NCBI RefSeq assembly: GCF_003634935.1 | Contig: NZ_RBXO01000001.1 | Span: 6,411,501 to 6,475,500 of the forward strand | From: Saccharothrix australiensis | GTDB lineage: Bacteria; Actinomycetota; Actinomycetes; Mycobacteriales; Pseudonocardiaceae | DNA length: 64,000 bases | Reading direction: 5' to 3' | In this document: positions 53,577 through 61,896 of the stretch, in pieces | Position numbering within the stretch: the first letter of the stretch is position 1 | Layout of the letters: each line of letters opens with the position of its first letter | Position numbers and translations under genes: made by a program | The notes under the pieces: generated by a model | Databases searched by the model: none | The model's input: the letters and a program-made list of their open reading frames with translations, nothing else | What the model was told of the DNA's origin: nothing

Positions 53577-55634
53577 TCAGCCCAGGGACCGCTTCAGGAA
53601 CTCCACCTGGAGCAGCAGCAGGTTCTCCGCCACCTGCTCCTGCGGCGTCATGTGCGTGACGCCGGACAGCGGCAGCACGGTGTGCGGCCGGCCGGCCGCC
53701 AGCAGCGCCGACGACAGGCGCAGCGTGTGCGCCGCCACGACGTTGTCGTCCGCCAGGCCGTGCACGATCATCAGCGGGCGCTCCAGCGCGGGCGCGTCGG
53801 CGATCAGCGAGTTCGCGTCGTACACCTCGGGCCGCTCGTCCGGGTGCCCCAGGTACCGCTCGGTGTAGTGGGTGTCGTAGAGCCGCCAGTCGGTGACCGG
53901 CGCGCCCGCGATGCCCGCGTGGAACACGTCCGGGCGGCGCAGCACGGCCAGCGCCGACAGGTAGCCGCCGTAGGACCAGCCCCGGATGGCGACCCTGGTC
54001 AGGTCCAGGTCGGGCTCCCGCGCGGCGACGGCGTGCAGCGCGTCGACCTGGTCGTCCAGCGTGGCGCCCGCGAAGTCGAACGCGATGGCCCGCTCCCACT
54101 CCGGCCCGCGGCCGGGCGTGCCGCGGCCGTCCACCACGAGCACCGCGAAGCCCTGGTCCGCCAACCACTGCGAGGCCAGGTAGGCGTTGCGGGCGCTGAG
54201 CACCCGCTGGGCGTGCGGCCCGCCGTACGGGTCGAGCAGCACGGGGAGCTTCGTGCCCGCGACGTGGCCGGCGGGGAACAGCAGCGCGGCGCGCAGGCCG
54301 CGCTCGCCGACGGTCAGCAGCCGCACGTCCGGGGTGAGCACCGGCGTCTCGGCGAACGAGGCGATCTCCCCGCCGGTCGACACGGTGGTCCTCGCGCCGA
54401 AGTGCCCGAGCCCGCTGGAGGACAGGACCGTGACGTCGCCGCCGCGCACCGCGCCGTGCACACCGTCCTCAGTGGACACGCGCTCGACACCGCCCGCCGT
54501 CACGCGGTACACGTGCACCTGGGTCGGGTCGTCGGTGGACGCGGTGACCAGGACGTCGGCGGCGACGTCGAGCACCGCGCGCACCTGGAAGCCGTCCGGC
54601 GTCCACACCTCGTCGCCCACCAGCAGCCGGTTCGCGCCGTCGACCGGCAGCACCCGCAGCAGCCGGCCGTCCGGCGTCCACGCCGGCGCGCCGGGCACGA
54701 TCTCCAGCCAGTGCGGGTCGGTGTCGTCGGCGACCACCTCGACCCCGTCCGGTCCCGCGGCGAGGACCTGGACGCGGCGCTGGTCGCGGGACTGCACCTG
54801 GAGCAGCGGGCGGCCGTGCGCGGACCAGTTCGCCGTCGTCAGGTACGGGAAGGCGGCGCGGTCCCACTCGACCGGCTCGCGGCCGCCGTCCAGGCCGAGC
54901 ACGAAGACCTCGACGACCGCGTTGGCCGTGCCCGCCGCCGGGTAGGCGATCTCGGCGGCCGGCGTCGCCGGGTTGGCGGGGTCGGCGATGTGCCAGCGCG
55001 CCACCGGCGCGTTGTCCACCCGCGCGGCCAGCACGTGCTCGCCGTCCGGGGAGAACCAGTAGCCGCGGAAGCGGCTCATCTCCTCGGCCGCGATGAACTC
55101 GGCCAGGCCCCACGTGACGTCCGGCCCGTTCGGCTCGGCGAGCGCCCGGTCCTCGCCGGACTCCAGGTCCACGACGTGCAGCGCGCCGTTCGCGACGTAC
55201 CCGACCCGGCGGCCGGTCGGGTCCGGCCGGGGGTCGACGACGCTGCCGCCGGCCGGCAGCTCGCGCACCGAGCCGGACGCCAGCTCGACCACGAACAGCC
55301 GCCCGGACAAGGCGAACGCGGCTCGCGTCACGTCGGTGTCCGTGGCGTACCCGACGATGCCCGCGGCCTGCTCGCGGGTGCGCTCGCGCCGCGCCCGCTC
55401 CTCCGGCGACAGGTCCTCCGGGTCGGTGAGCAGCGTGTTCGGGTCCACCAGCAGCCGCTCGGCGCCGGTGGCGGTGTCGAACGCCCACAGGCCGTTCGCC
55501 CGGCTCGTGGCCGCGGCGGTGCGCAGGAAGTACACGTGGCCGCCGTCGGGTGTGACGGTGAAGGTCCGCGGAGCCCCGAGGGTGAACCGCTGGGTGCGCG
55601 CGTGCTGGCGCGGGAAGGAGGTCTCGTTGCCCAC
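53577..55634 (-). CDS. S9 family dipeptidyl peptidase IV/prolyl oligopeptidase
   Basis: A protein of about 685 aa. GTG codons at 55640 and 55634 are both possible; the second has AAGG at a proper distance. Residues about 30-430 form the DPP IV N-terminal beta-propeller (WGLAEFIAAEEMSRFRGYWFSPDGEHV includes the Glu pair that binds the substrate amino terminus). The C-terminal alpha/beta-hydrolase has Ser554 in GWSYGGY, Asp in HGLADDNV and His in GVTHM. No signal peptide is seen, so it is probably cytosolic. It should release X-Pro or X-Ala dipeptides. Confidence 0.94.
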   Translation of the reverse strand: MGNETSFPRQHARTQRFTLGAPRTFTVTPDGGHVYFLRTAAATSRANGLWAFDTATGAERLLVDPNTLLTDPEDLSPEERARRERTREQAAGIVGYATDTDVTRAAFALSGRLFVVELASGSVRELPAGGSVVDPRPDPTGRRVGYVANGALHVVDLESGEDRALAEPNGPDVTWGLAEFIAAEEMSRFRGYWFSPDGEHVLAARVDNAPVARWHIADPANPATPAAEIAYPAAGTANAVVEVFVLGLDGGREPVEWDRAAFPYLTTANWSAHGRPLLQVQSRDQRRVQVLAAGPDGVEVVADDTDPHWLEIVPGAPAWTPDGRLLRVLPVDGANRLLVGDEVWTPDGFQVRAVLDVAADVLVTASTDDPTQVHVYRVTAGGVERVSTEDGVHGAVRGGDVTVLSSSGLGHFGARTTVSTGGEIASFAETPVLTPDVRLLTVGERGLRAALLFPAGHVAGTKLPVLLDPYGGPHAQRVLSARNAYLASQWLADQGFAVLVVDGRGTPGRGPEWERAIAFDFAGATLDDQVDALHAVAAREPDLDLTRVAIRGWSYGGYLSALAVLRRPDVFHAGIAGAPVTDWRLYDTHYTERYLGHPDERPEVYDANSLIADAPALERPLMIVHGLADDNVVAAHTLRLSSALLAAGRPHTVLPLSGVTHMTPQEQVAENLLLLQVEFLKRSLG

Positions 55635-56075
55635 GGGCACACCTTATGTCCTGGTCGCCGACGCCTCCACGAACGTCCTCCGGCGCGGTCGGCCGTCCGC
55701 GCGCCGCCGTCCGGATCGGCGTCCGCACGGGTGGACGTGCGCGTGGCCCCCGTCCGGCGTCCACACAGGACGCGTGGTCACGACGGCCCGGTCCGCCGGC
55801 GGGTCCCGCCCGTCGGATCGCGTCCCGGCGGGACGACGCGGCGCGCCGACCCCTCCCGACCAGGTCGCGGAGCGAGGCGACAGGCGGTGATGTCAGTCAC
55901 TGACATCACTCGGATACAGGTTCCCCCGAAAACACGACATCGCCGCGGAGCCGACGCGCTGCCGCCTGAGGGTCCCGGCGCGCCCGACCCCTGTCCCGGA
56001 CCCCGCGCCGAACCGGCCCTACGACGTGCGCGTGGTGGTCGGTACAGCGATCGACGGACCGAGGAGGAGTTGACC
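55635..56075. other. Intergenic region of divergent genes
   Basis: A 441-bp gap between the peptidase and the short secreted protein gene. Open frames here are short shadows. The only clear element is the palindrome at 55887. Confidence 0.5.
55887..55909. promoter_or_regulatory. Perfect inverted repeat, candidate operator
   Basis: Ten-base arms GTGATGTCAG and CTGACATCAC around TCA. The A/T-richer, perfectly symmetric form and the location 167 bp ahead of the secreted-protein gene fit a dimeric repressor site. No regulator gene adjoins. Confidence 0.55.
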
Positions 56076-56534
56076 GTGATCCGACGCAACCGCATCGCCG
56101 TCGCCGTCGCGGGCGGCTTGGCGGCCGTGCTCGCGCTGGTCGTCTGGAATCCCGGCGCCGTGGGCGTGCGGGACGCGAGCACCGCGCGGACCGGTCCGGT
56201 GGACGCCGCCGCCCGCGCCGGCTACCCCGACGCCCCGGCCGCGCCTGCCGCCACGACCCCCGCCGGCCGCACCGCGCCGCGACCCGCCGCGCCCGAAACC
56301 GCCGCGCCGCGACCCGACGTGCCGGGAGCCGCGCGGCAACCCGCCGCGACCCGGTCCGGCGCGCCCGAACCCGCCGCCGCACCGGCCGAAGCACCCCCGG
56401 TGACGCTCGTGGCGAAGAGCGTGCCGAAGATGGGCGAGGTCGTGCCGGACGGCGCGGGCCGCACCCTGTACCGGTTCGACAAGGACTCCCTCGACCGGCG
56501 TGATCCCCCCGCCGGACCCCCTCGAACGGCGTGA
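56076..56534 (+). CDS. Secreted COG4315-type repeat protein, apparently truncated
   Basis: A 152-aa protein with a GTG at 56076 behind GAGGAGGAG. A hydrophobic segment at residues 8-27 acts as signal or anchor. An Ala/Pro/Thr-rich stretch (about 45-115) follows. The last part, PKMGEVVPDGAGRTLYRFDKDS, is the start of the 'secreted repeat of unknown function' motif (PF03640), which normally goes on to a Cys pair and several more repeats. Instead it runs into a tandem-repeat tract and stops. The gene is probably broken at its 3' end; the N-terminal part looks genuine. Confidence 0.65.
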   Translation: MIRRNRIAVAVAGGLAAVLALVVWNPGAVGVRDASTARTGPVDAAARAGYPDAPAAPAATTPAGRTAPRPAAPETAAPRPDVPGAARQPAATRSGAPEPAAAPAEAPPVTLVAKSVPKMGEVVPDGAGRTLYRFDKDSLDRRDPPAGPPRTA

Positions 56535-56580
56535 TCCCCCCGCCCGAAGGGCGATGCGCACCCCTCGAACGGCGTGGTCC
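56483..56580. repeat. Short tandem repeat at the end of the secreted-protein gene
   Basis: Three imperfect copies of a CCCTCGAACGGCGTGRTCCCCC element, spaced by about 30 and 40 bp, precede and overlap the glyA terminator. The duplication may have destroyed the 3' end of the secreted-protein gene. Confidence 0.6.
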
Positions 56581-56612
56581 CCCGGCTCGGTGCCGAGCCG
56601 GGGGACCACGCC
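56571..56612. terminator. Strong hairpin terminator of glyA
   Basis: Perfect 20-base arms (left arm GGCGTGGTCCCCCGGCTCGG) around TG, 14 bp after the glyA stop on the minus strand. It also serves the convergent truncated gene. Confidence 0.85.
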
Positions 56613-56626
56613 TGCCGCGAGGAGCC

Positions 56627-57892
56627 TTACAGCGACGGGTACAGCGGGTGCTTGGCCGCCAGCACCTCGACCCGCGCGCGGAGGTCCGCCAGGTCCGGCG
56701 ACGGCTGGAGCGCCGCCGCGATGATGTCGGCCACCTCGGTGAAGTCCGCCGCGCCGAACCCGCGCGTGGCCAGCGCGGGCGTGCCGATCCGCAGGCCCGA
56801 GGTCACCATCGGCGGGCGCGGGTCGTTCGGGACCGCGTTGCGGTTGACCGTGATGCCCACCTCGTGCAGGCGGTCCTCGGCCTGCTTGCCGTCCAGCTCG
56901 GAGTCCACCAGGTCGACCAGCACCAGGTGGACGTCCGTGCCGCCGGTCAGCACCTTCACGCCGGCCGCCGCCGCGTCGGGCCGCGACAGCCGGTCGGCGA
57001 GGATGCGCGCGCCCTCGACGGTGCGGCGCTGGCGGTCGGCGAACTCCGGCGACGCGGCGTGCTTGAACGCCACCGCCTTGCCCGCGATCACGTGCTCCAG
57101 CGGCCCGCCCTGCTGGCCGGGGAACACCGCCGAGTTGATCTTCTTGGCGAGGTCGGCGTCGTTGGTCAGGATCACGCCGCCGCGCGGGCCGCCCAGCGTC
57201 TTGTGCGTCGTCGTGGTGACGACGTGCGCGTGCGGCACCGGGCTCGGGTGCAGGCCGGCCGCGACCAGGCCCGCGAAGTGCGCCATGTCCACCATGAGGT
57301 AGGCGTCGACCGAGTCGGCGATCCGCCGGAACTCCGCGAAGTCCAGCTGCCGGGGGTAGGCCGACCAGCCCGCGACGATCAGCTTCGGCCGGTGCTCGGC
57401 GGCCAGCCGCTCCACCTCGGCCATGTCCACCCGACCGTCCACATCGGACACGTGGTACGGCACCACGTCGTACAGCTTGCCCGAGAAGTTGATCCGCATG
57501 CCGTGCGTGAGGTGCCCGCCGTGCGCCAGGTCCAGCCCGAGGATGGTGTCGCCGGGCTTGAGCAGGGCGAACATGGCGCACGCGTTGGCCTGCGCGCCCG
57601 AGTGCGGCTGCACGTTCGCGAACGCCGCCCCGAACAGCTCCTTCACCCGCGAGATCGCCAGTCGCTCGATGACGTCGACGTGCTCGCACCCGCCGTAGTA
57701 GCGCCGGCCGGGGTAGCCCTCGGCGTACTTGTTGGTCAGCACCGAGCCCTGCGCCTGGAGCACCGACACCGGGGTGAAGTTCTCGGAGGCGATCATCTCC
57801 AGGGTGCCCTGCTGCCGGCCGAGCTCGGCGGCGACGGCCTCGGCGACCTCCGGGTCGAACTCCGCGAGGGAGGTGTTGAAGTGCTCGGACAT
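56627..57892 (-). CDS. glyA: Serine hydroxymethyltransferase
   Basis: A 421-aa PLP enzyme of normal length. K231 in [16 protein letters not shown] binds [33 protein letters not shown] and [13 protein letters not shown] are family signatures. It interconverts serine and glycine and feeds methylene-tetrahydrofolate. It starts 9 bp after gcvT and shares its riboswitch-controlled transcript, so glycine cleavage and serine synthesis are induced together. Confidence 0.97.
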   Translation of the reverse strand: MSEHFNTSLAEFDPEVAEAVAAELGRQQGTLEMIASENFTPVSVLQAQGSVLTNKYAEGYPGRRYYGGCEHVDVIERLAISRVKELFGAAFANVQPHSGAQANACAMFALLKPGDTILGLDLAHGGHLTHGMRINFSGKLYDVVPYHVSDVDGRVDMAEVERLAAEHRPKLIVAGWSAYPRQLDFAEFRRIADSVDAYLMVDMAHFAGLVAAGLHPSPVPHAHVVTTTTHKTLGGPRGGVILTNDADLAKKINSAVFPGQQGGPLEHVIAGKAVAFKHAASPEFADRQRRTVEGARILADRLSRPDAAAAGVKVLTGGTDVHLVLVDLVDSELDGKQAEDRLHEVGITVNRNAVPNDPRPPMVTSGLRIGTPALATRGFGAADFTEVADIIAAALQPSPDLADLRARVEVLAAKHPLYPSL

Positions 57893-57901
57893 GTGGTCTC
57901 C

Positions 57902-59002
57902 CTACGAGTTGCGCTTGTAGAACGGCAGCGCGACGACTTCCACGGGCTCCTGCCTGCCCCGGATGTCGACGGCCAGCTCGGTGCCGGGCTCGGCGTGCGC
58001 GGGCGGCACGTAGGCCAGGGCCACGGAGTAGCCCAGCGTCGGCGACAGCGCGCCGCTGGTCACCTCCCCGATGACCGCGCCCGCCGCGTCCAGCACCGCG
58101 TAGCCGTGCCGGGGCGCGCGGCGGGACGTCGTCTTCAGGCCGACCAGGCGGGCGTCCACGCCCTGCTCCGCGACCGCCGCCAGGGCGTCCCGGCCGACGA
58201 AGTCCTCGGGCTTGTCCAGCTTCACGACCCGGCCCAGGTTCGCGTGGTACGGGGTGCGCGCGGCGGTCAGCTCGTTGCCGTACAGCGGCATCCCGGCCTC
58301 CAGGCGCAGCGTGTCGCGGCAGCCGAGGCCGGCGGGCTTGAGGTCGTGCGGCGCGCCCGCGGCCAGCAGCGCGCCCCACACGTGCGGCGCGTCGGCGGGC
58401 GCGAGGAACAGCTCGAACCCGTCCTCGCCGGTGTAGCCGGTGCGGGCGAGCAGCGCGGGCCTGCCCGCCACCTCGGTCGGGTAGGACGCGTAGTACTTCA
58501 CCGCCGCGAGGTCGGTGCCGGTCAGGCCGGCCAGGATCGCGGTCGCCTTCGGGCCCTGCACGGCCAGCAGCGCGTAGTCGGCGGAGCGGTCCTCGACCGC
58601 GGCGTCGTAGCCCTTCGCCCGCGCGACCAGCTCCTCGTGCACCGCCGCCGCGTTCGACGCGTTCGCGACGACCAGGTACTCCTGCTCGCCGGTGCGGTAG
58701 ACGATCAGGTCGTCGAGCACGCCGCCGTCGGCCGCGCAGATCATGGTGTAGCGGGCGCGGCCGACGCCGATCGCGGACGCGTGGCCGACCAGCGCGTGGT
58801 CCAGCGCGCGGCCCGCCTCCGGCCCGGTGAGCACGATCTCGCCCATGTGGGTCAGGTCGAACAGGCCCGCCGAGGTGCGCACGGCGTGGTGCTCGGCGAG
58901 TTCGCTGTCGTAGCGCAGCGGCATCCGCCAGCCCGCGAAGTCGGTGAACTGGGCGCCCAGCGCCTCGTGCTCGGCGTGCAGCGGCGTCCGGCGGGTTTCC
59001 AC
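57902..59002 (-). CDS. gcvT: Glycine cleavage system aminomethyltransferase (T protein)
   Basis: A 366-aa protein from the GTG at 59002 (VETRRTPLHAEHEALGAQF), with GGGAGG upstream, matching the usual family start. An ATG at 59083 also has AGGAG and would add 27 residues of atypical sequence. Family motifs: FAGWRMPLRY, FDLTHMGE, RYTMICADGGVLDDLIVYR-like segment and GYTGEDGFELF. The enzyme moves the aminomethyl carbon to tetrahydrofolate. The gcvP and gcvH genes are not in the window. The tandem glycine riboswitch lies upstream. Confidence 0.96.
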   Translation of the reverse strand: METRRTPLHAEHEALGAQFTDFAGWRMPLRYDSELAEHHAVRTSAGLFDLTHMGEIVLTGPEAGRALDHALVGHASAIGVGRARYTMICAADGGVLDDLIVYRTGEQEYLVVANASNAAAVHEELVARAKGYDAAVEDRSADYALLAVQGPKATAILAGLTGTDLAAVKYYASYPTEVAGRPALLARTGYTGEDGFELFLAPADAPHVWGALLAAGAPHDLKPAGLGCRDTLRLEAGMPLYGNELTAARTPYHANLGRVVKLDKPEDFVGRDALAAVAEQGVDARLVGLKTTSRRAPRHGYAVLDAAGAVIGEVTSGALSPTLGYSVALAYVPPAHAEPGTELAVDIRGRQEPVEVVALPFYKRNS

Positions 59003-59104
59003 GGGGTCCTCCCTGGTGGCGGGCACGGCAGTGACGCCGACCTGGTCGGTCGGCCTGCCGCTACGAAGGATGACACGGTCCATCGGGAGACTCCTCGCCT
59101 GAGT

Positions 59105-59280
59105 GAGCCTCCCCCTCTGTCATGGGCCTGAGAGCTTCGCCGCGGTAGCGCGGCTTGCACCGTGGGCGAGGCGTGCTGCCTGCTTTCCAGAGTTGCCTTC
59201 GTCGGGCGGTAGCTGTGCCTGAGAGATTCCGGGGAGGAGTTGCTCCTTCGGCGCCCCTGGTGGGGACTCTCCCGCGCGAC
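59105..59280 (-). ncRNA. Tandem glycine riboswitch
   Basis: Two glycine aptamers in series in the gcvT leader. The first (about 59180-59280) reads GCGGGAGAG, GGCGCCGAAGGAGCAA, GGAATCTCTCAGGCA and ends ACTCTGGAAAGCAGG. The second (about 59105-59175) has GGTGCAAGCCGC, GCGAAGCTCTCAGGC and GACAGAGGGGGAGG. These are the conserved GCCGAAGGxGCAA and CUCUCAGGCA cores of the gcvT motif. It should switch gcvT-glyA on when glycine is high, through the AGGAG site just downstream or by transcription control. Confidence 0.95.
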
Positions 59281-59352
59281 ATCGACGGCCGTGTTCAGTT
59301 GGTACCGCCAGACGCTAGGCGGGCCCGGCGGGCGCGGTCAACCGGGAGCCGG

Positions 59353-59655
59353 TCACAGGGCGCGTTCCGCCCGGACGCTCTCGACGACCTTGCGCTCGGC
59401 GTAGAACGACACGAACGGGATGGTGCCCGCCAGCAGCACCAGCGCGGTGCCCTTGAGCGACCAGCGCGCCTTGAGCGCCAGGTCGACGGTGAGGACCAGG
59501 TAGATGGCGTAGAGGAACCCGTGGACGGGGCCGACGACCGCCATCATGCCGGGGTTGTCGCCGAGGTACTTGACGAACATGGCGACCACGAGCCCGAGCA
59601 GGCCGACACCGACCACGTAAGCCATGAACCGGAACCGGCCCAACGCACCGCTCAT
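59353..59655 (-). CDS. DUF3817 family membrane protein
   Basis: A 100-aa protein with three transmembrane helices (FMAYVVGVGLLGLVVAMFVKY, GPVHGFLYAIYLVLTVDLAL, TALVLLAGTIPFVSFYAE). GFLYAIYLVL and the ending PFVSFYAERKV are typical of DUF3817. The function is unknown. It lies 22 bp after the next gene in the same direction, so the two are probably cotranscribed. Confidence 0.9.
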   Translation of the reverse strand: MSGALGRFRFMAYVVGVGLLGLVVAMFVKYLGDNPGMMAVVGPVHGFLYAIYLVLTVDLALKARWSLKGTALVLLAGTIPFVSFYAERKVVESVRAERAL

Positions 59656-59677
59656 CGCCCTACCGACCTGCCTTCGC

Positions 59678-60355
59678 TCACCGCTGGTCCCGCGCGTGGA
59701 GTTCCCGGAGGTAGCGGTTGTACGCCGCCAGCTCGTCGTCCTCGTCGTCGTGCGCGGGTGTCCTGACGGCGTCCACGGTAACCACCCGCTCGGTGATCAC
59801 CCGTTCCGGGGCGGCCGGCGCGGGTCCGGGCGCGGCGTCGCCCGCGTCGCGGCGGGCGGCGAGCCTGCGCATCCGCCACACCATGAACGCGGGGAACAGG
59901 CCGAACAGCGGCCACTGGAAGACGTACCCGAGGTTCTGCCACGTGCCGCCCGCCTCGGAGAACCGCTCCCACTGCCAGTAGGCCAGGCCGCAGCACACGA
60001 CGAGCGACAGCAGGCACACGACCGCGATGGCCAGCGGTGTCCCGAGGCGGCGCGCGGTGGTGCGGGCCTCGACGTCACCGGCCTCGACGTCACCGGCCTC
60101 GACGTCACCGGCCTCGACGTCACCGGCCTCGACGTCACCGGTCCCGACGTCGCCGCCGCGGGCCGCGCTGGTGTGCGCCGCGAGGGTCTCGGCGACACCG
60201 GTCCCGGCGACACCGGTGCGGGTGGCGCGGGTCCCGGTGGCGCGGGTGTCGCCTGCGCGGGCGTCGGCCGCGCGGTCCGGCCTGGGCGCGTGCTCACCGC
60301 CGGCGGGGTCCCGGCCTGCCGGCGGGGCCTCGCGCGGGAGTGGTGGGGTGGACAC
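59678..60355 (-). CDS. Membrane protein with GDVEA repeats, function unknown
   Basis: A 225-aa protein with an ATG start. Residues 1-95 are low-complexity (Arg/Ala/Thr/Gly) and include five exact GDVEA units. Two transmembrane helices span about 108-128 (LAIAVVCLLSLVVCCGLAYW) and 142-160. The C-terminal 45 residues are charged and end in DDELAAYNRYLRELHARDQ, a pattern that recurs in small actinobacterial membrane proteins next to DUF3817 genes. The N-terminal part is probably disordered and may vary among strains. Confidence 0.8.
   Translation of the reverse strand: MSTPPLPREAPPAGRDPAGGEHAPRPDRAADARAGDTRATGTRATRTGVAGTGVAETLAAHTSAARGGDVGTGDVEAGDVEAGDVEAGDVEAGDVEARTTARRLGTPLAIAVVCLLSLVVCCGLAYWQWERFSEAGGTWQNLGYVFQWPLFGLFPAFMVWRMRRLAARRDAGDAAPGPAPAAPERVITERVVTVDAVRTPAHDDEDDELAAYNRYLRELHARDQR
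60066..60140. repeat. 15-bp coding minisatellite (GDVEA)
   Basis: Five exact tandem copies of a 15-bp unit plus a degenerate sixth. Exact identity suggests recent or ongoing slippage. Confidence 0.9.
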
Positions 60356-60501
60356 GGCTCCCAGCGTACTTCGTGGCGCGCCGGGTGGCCGTCACCCGTC
60401 GGAAGGGGCTCCCGGCACAGGAGCCCGCCCTCCCGGTCTGGTGCTGGTCCTGCCCACGTCTCCGTGCGCACGTCGCGCCGCGAGCGGCGCGACGCCCGGA
60501 C

Positions 60502-60990
60502 CTAGGCGACGCCGTCCCGGCGCTGCCGCTGCAACCTGGCCACGCACCAGGCCGCCGCACTGCCCCGACGCAGGTGCTGGAGCACCGTCATCGGCCCGAG
60601 CCGACGTCCCAGGTCGGCGGGCGTGAGCCCGGCCGCCCGGTAGTCGAGAGCGCGCTGGTCGAGCGGGCTGATGCCCGCGTCCCACCACAGCTCCGCCTCG
60701 GACAGGTCGCCCACCAGCTGCCAGTAGCTGGCGGCCGCCGCGAGCAGCACCTCGGGCACCTCGGGCGCCCGCTTCCGCATCGCCGCCACGTACGCCGGGT
60801 CAGCGGATTCGACCCGAACCAGTCCGCGCGACCCGCCGTTCGCCCGCTGCGAGGGGATGCCCGGCGCGGGCGGCGGGGCCTCGGCCAGCCACTCGTCCTT
60901 GATCCGGTTCACCTCTTGCAGCTCGGCGTCGTCCGAGCGCTCAGCCGCCCACTGCCGCAGCAGCTCGTCGACTCCGGAGTCCTCGACCAT
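60502..60990 (-). CDS. Hypothetical protein, 162 aa
   Basis: An ATG at 60990 follows GAGGAGGCAG. The protein is soluble and mostly helical (DSGVDELLRQWAAERSDDAELQEVNRIKDEWL, then VPEVLLAAAASYWQLVGDLSEAELWWDAGISPLDQRALDYRAAGL). The last part resembles a short HTH-like helix pair without a known family. Codon use is typical of the chromosome. The upstream gap is A/T-richer and holds TTGACA on the minus strand near 61074 and a TAGCGG/CCGCTA inverted repeat at 61037-61058, so a promoter is likely there. The function is unknown. Confidence 0.72.
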   Translation of the reverse strand: MVEDSGVDELLRQWAAERSDDAELQEVNRIKDEWLAEAPPPAPGIPSQRANGGSRGLVRVESADPAYVAAMRKRAPEVPEVLLAAAASYWQLVGDLSEAELWWDAGISPLDQRALDYRAAGLTPADLGRRLGPMTVLQHLRRGSAAAWCVARLQRQRRDGVA

Positions 60991-61179
60991 TCTGCCTCCT
61001 CGTCGGTCGAAGATCAGCCAATGCAGCGCACCGTATTAGCGGGTACCGACAACCGCTAGACCCCGGATTGTCAAAAACCCTGTTACCAGCGCGTTATAGC
61101 CCTCTTTCCACCCGGACGGTCCAACGCGGACGGCCGATCGTCACCGATGGTGACCGGGTCGGCGGGGCCGCGCGGCGCG

Positions 61180-61341
61180 CTAGCCGAAGAGGCTCCGGAC
61201 GAACGTGATGATCGCCTCCGCGCCCTGGCGGAGCCAGCCGATGGCGGTCTTGACCGCGTCCGCGGACTGGTCGGGCTGGGTGATCAGGAGGAACAGCAGC
61301 AGCGCGACGACCGCCAGCGTCACCACCTTCTTGACGTTCAC
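61180..61341 (-). CDS. Small single-pass membrane protein, 53 aa
   Basis: A GTG at 61341 opens a frame reading MNVKKVVTLAVVALLLFLLI, one transmembrane helix, then a short amphipathic tail (VKTAIGWLRQGAEAIITFVRSLFG). GAGGGA lies just upstream. Small proteins of this look are widespread in Actinobacteria and have no assigned function. It is a separate gene with non-coding DNA on both sides. Confidence 0.7.
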   Translation of the reverse strand: MNVKKVVTLAVVALLLFLLITQPDQSADAVKTAIGWLRQGAEAIITFVRSLFG

Positions 61342-61882
61342 GAGTCCCTCTCCGTCCGTTCACAGGTGCCCGGCCGGCGGGCGTCGTGCCCACCGCGTCA
61401 CGTGCCATGCTCCCTCATTCACCCGGACGATGACGGCAGGACGCGCCCTGATCCCACGGTCGGGCGGTGCGGCGAGCGCTGCGCCACGCACGGCCGGCGC
61501 GCTCAGTCACCCGAACGGACGATCAAGGACTCGGGGGCCCCGGCCGATGTCCAAGGTACGGGCCACTCGCCCACTCCCCCTCGCACGAGCACCGAGGTTC
61601 CGCCACATCGTCCGACTTCTCCGCACCTCGCGCCGGTCACCCACATGCGCCCGACCCACGCACCGAGCGTCATCGGGTCGACACCGGCCGTCCCCTTTAT
61701 TCACCGCGCGCCCCCGGCGATTTAACGCGGCCATTTTCCGGTCACCTCGCCGTCACCCGGACAACGCGGGCGCGGCACGGCCACCGCGCCCCCGACCCCT
61801 GCCCCGACCACGCCGGCGCGGCGCGCTCACCCGACGACGCTCCCCCGACGACGCTCACCCCACCACGCTCACCCCACGACGC
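61342..61882. other. 541-bp intergenic region
   Basis: No coding frame is convincing. It contains A/T-richer patches near 61695-61735, a possible promoter for the 53-aa protein gene, and a short tandem repeat at its right end. Confidence 0.5.
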
Positions 61883-61896
61883 TCACCCCACGACGC
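61825..61896. repeat. 14- to 15-bp tandem repeat at the end of the CoA-transferase gene
   Basis: About five copies of a GACGCTCACCCCAC-type unit run across the stop codon of the downstream minus-strand gene. The last copy supplies its final codons. Confidence 0.7.

Noticed and set aside
53652-56075. Plus-strand upstream part of the frame that ends at 56534
   Set aside because: Antisense of the S9 peptidase; only the part from the GTG at 56076 is a gene.
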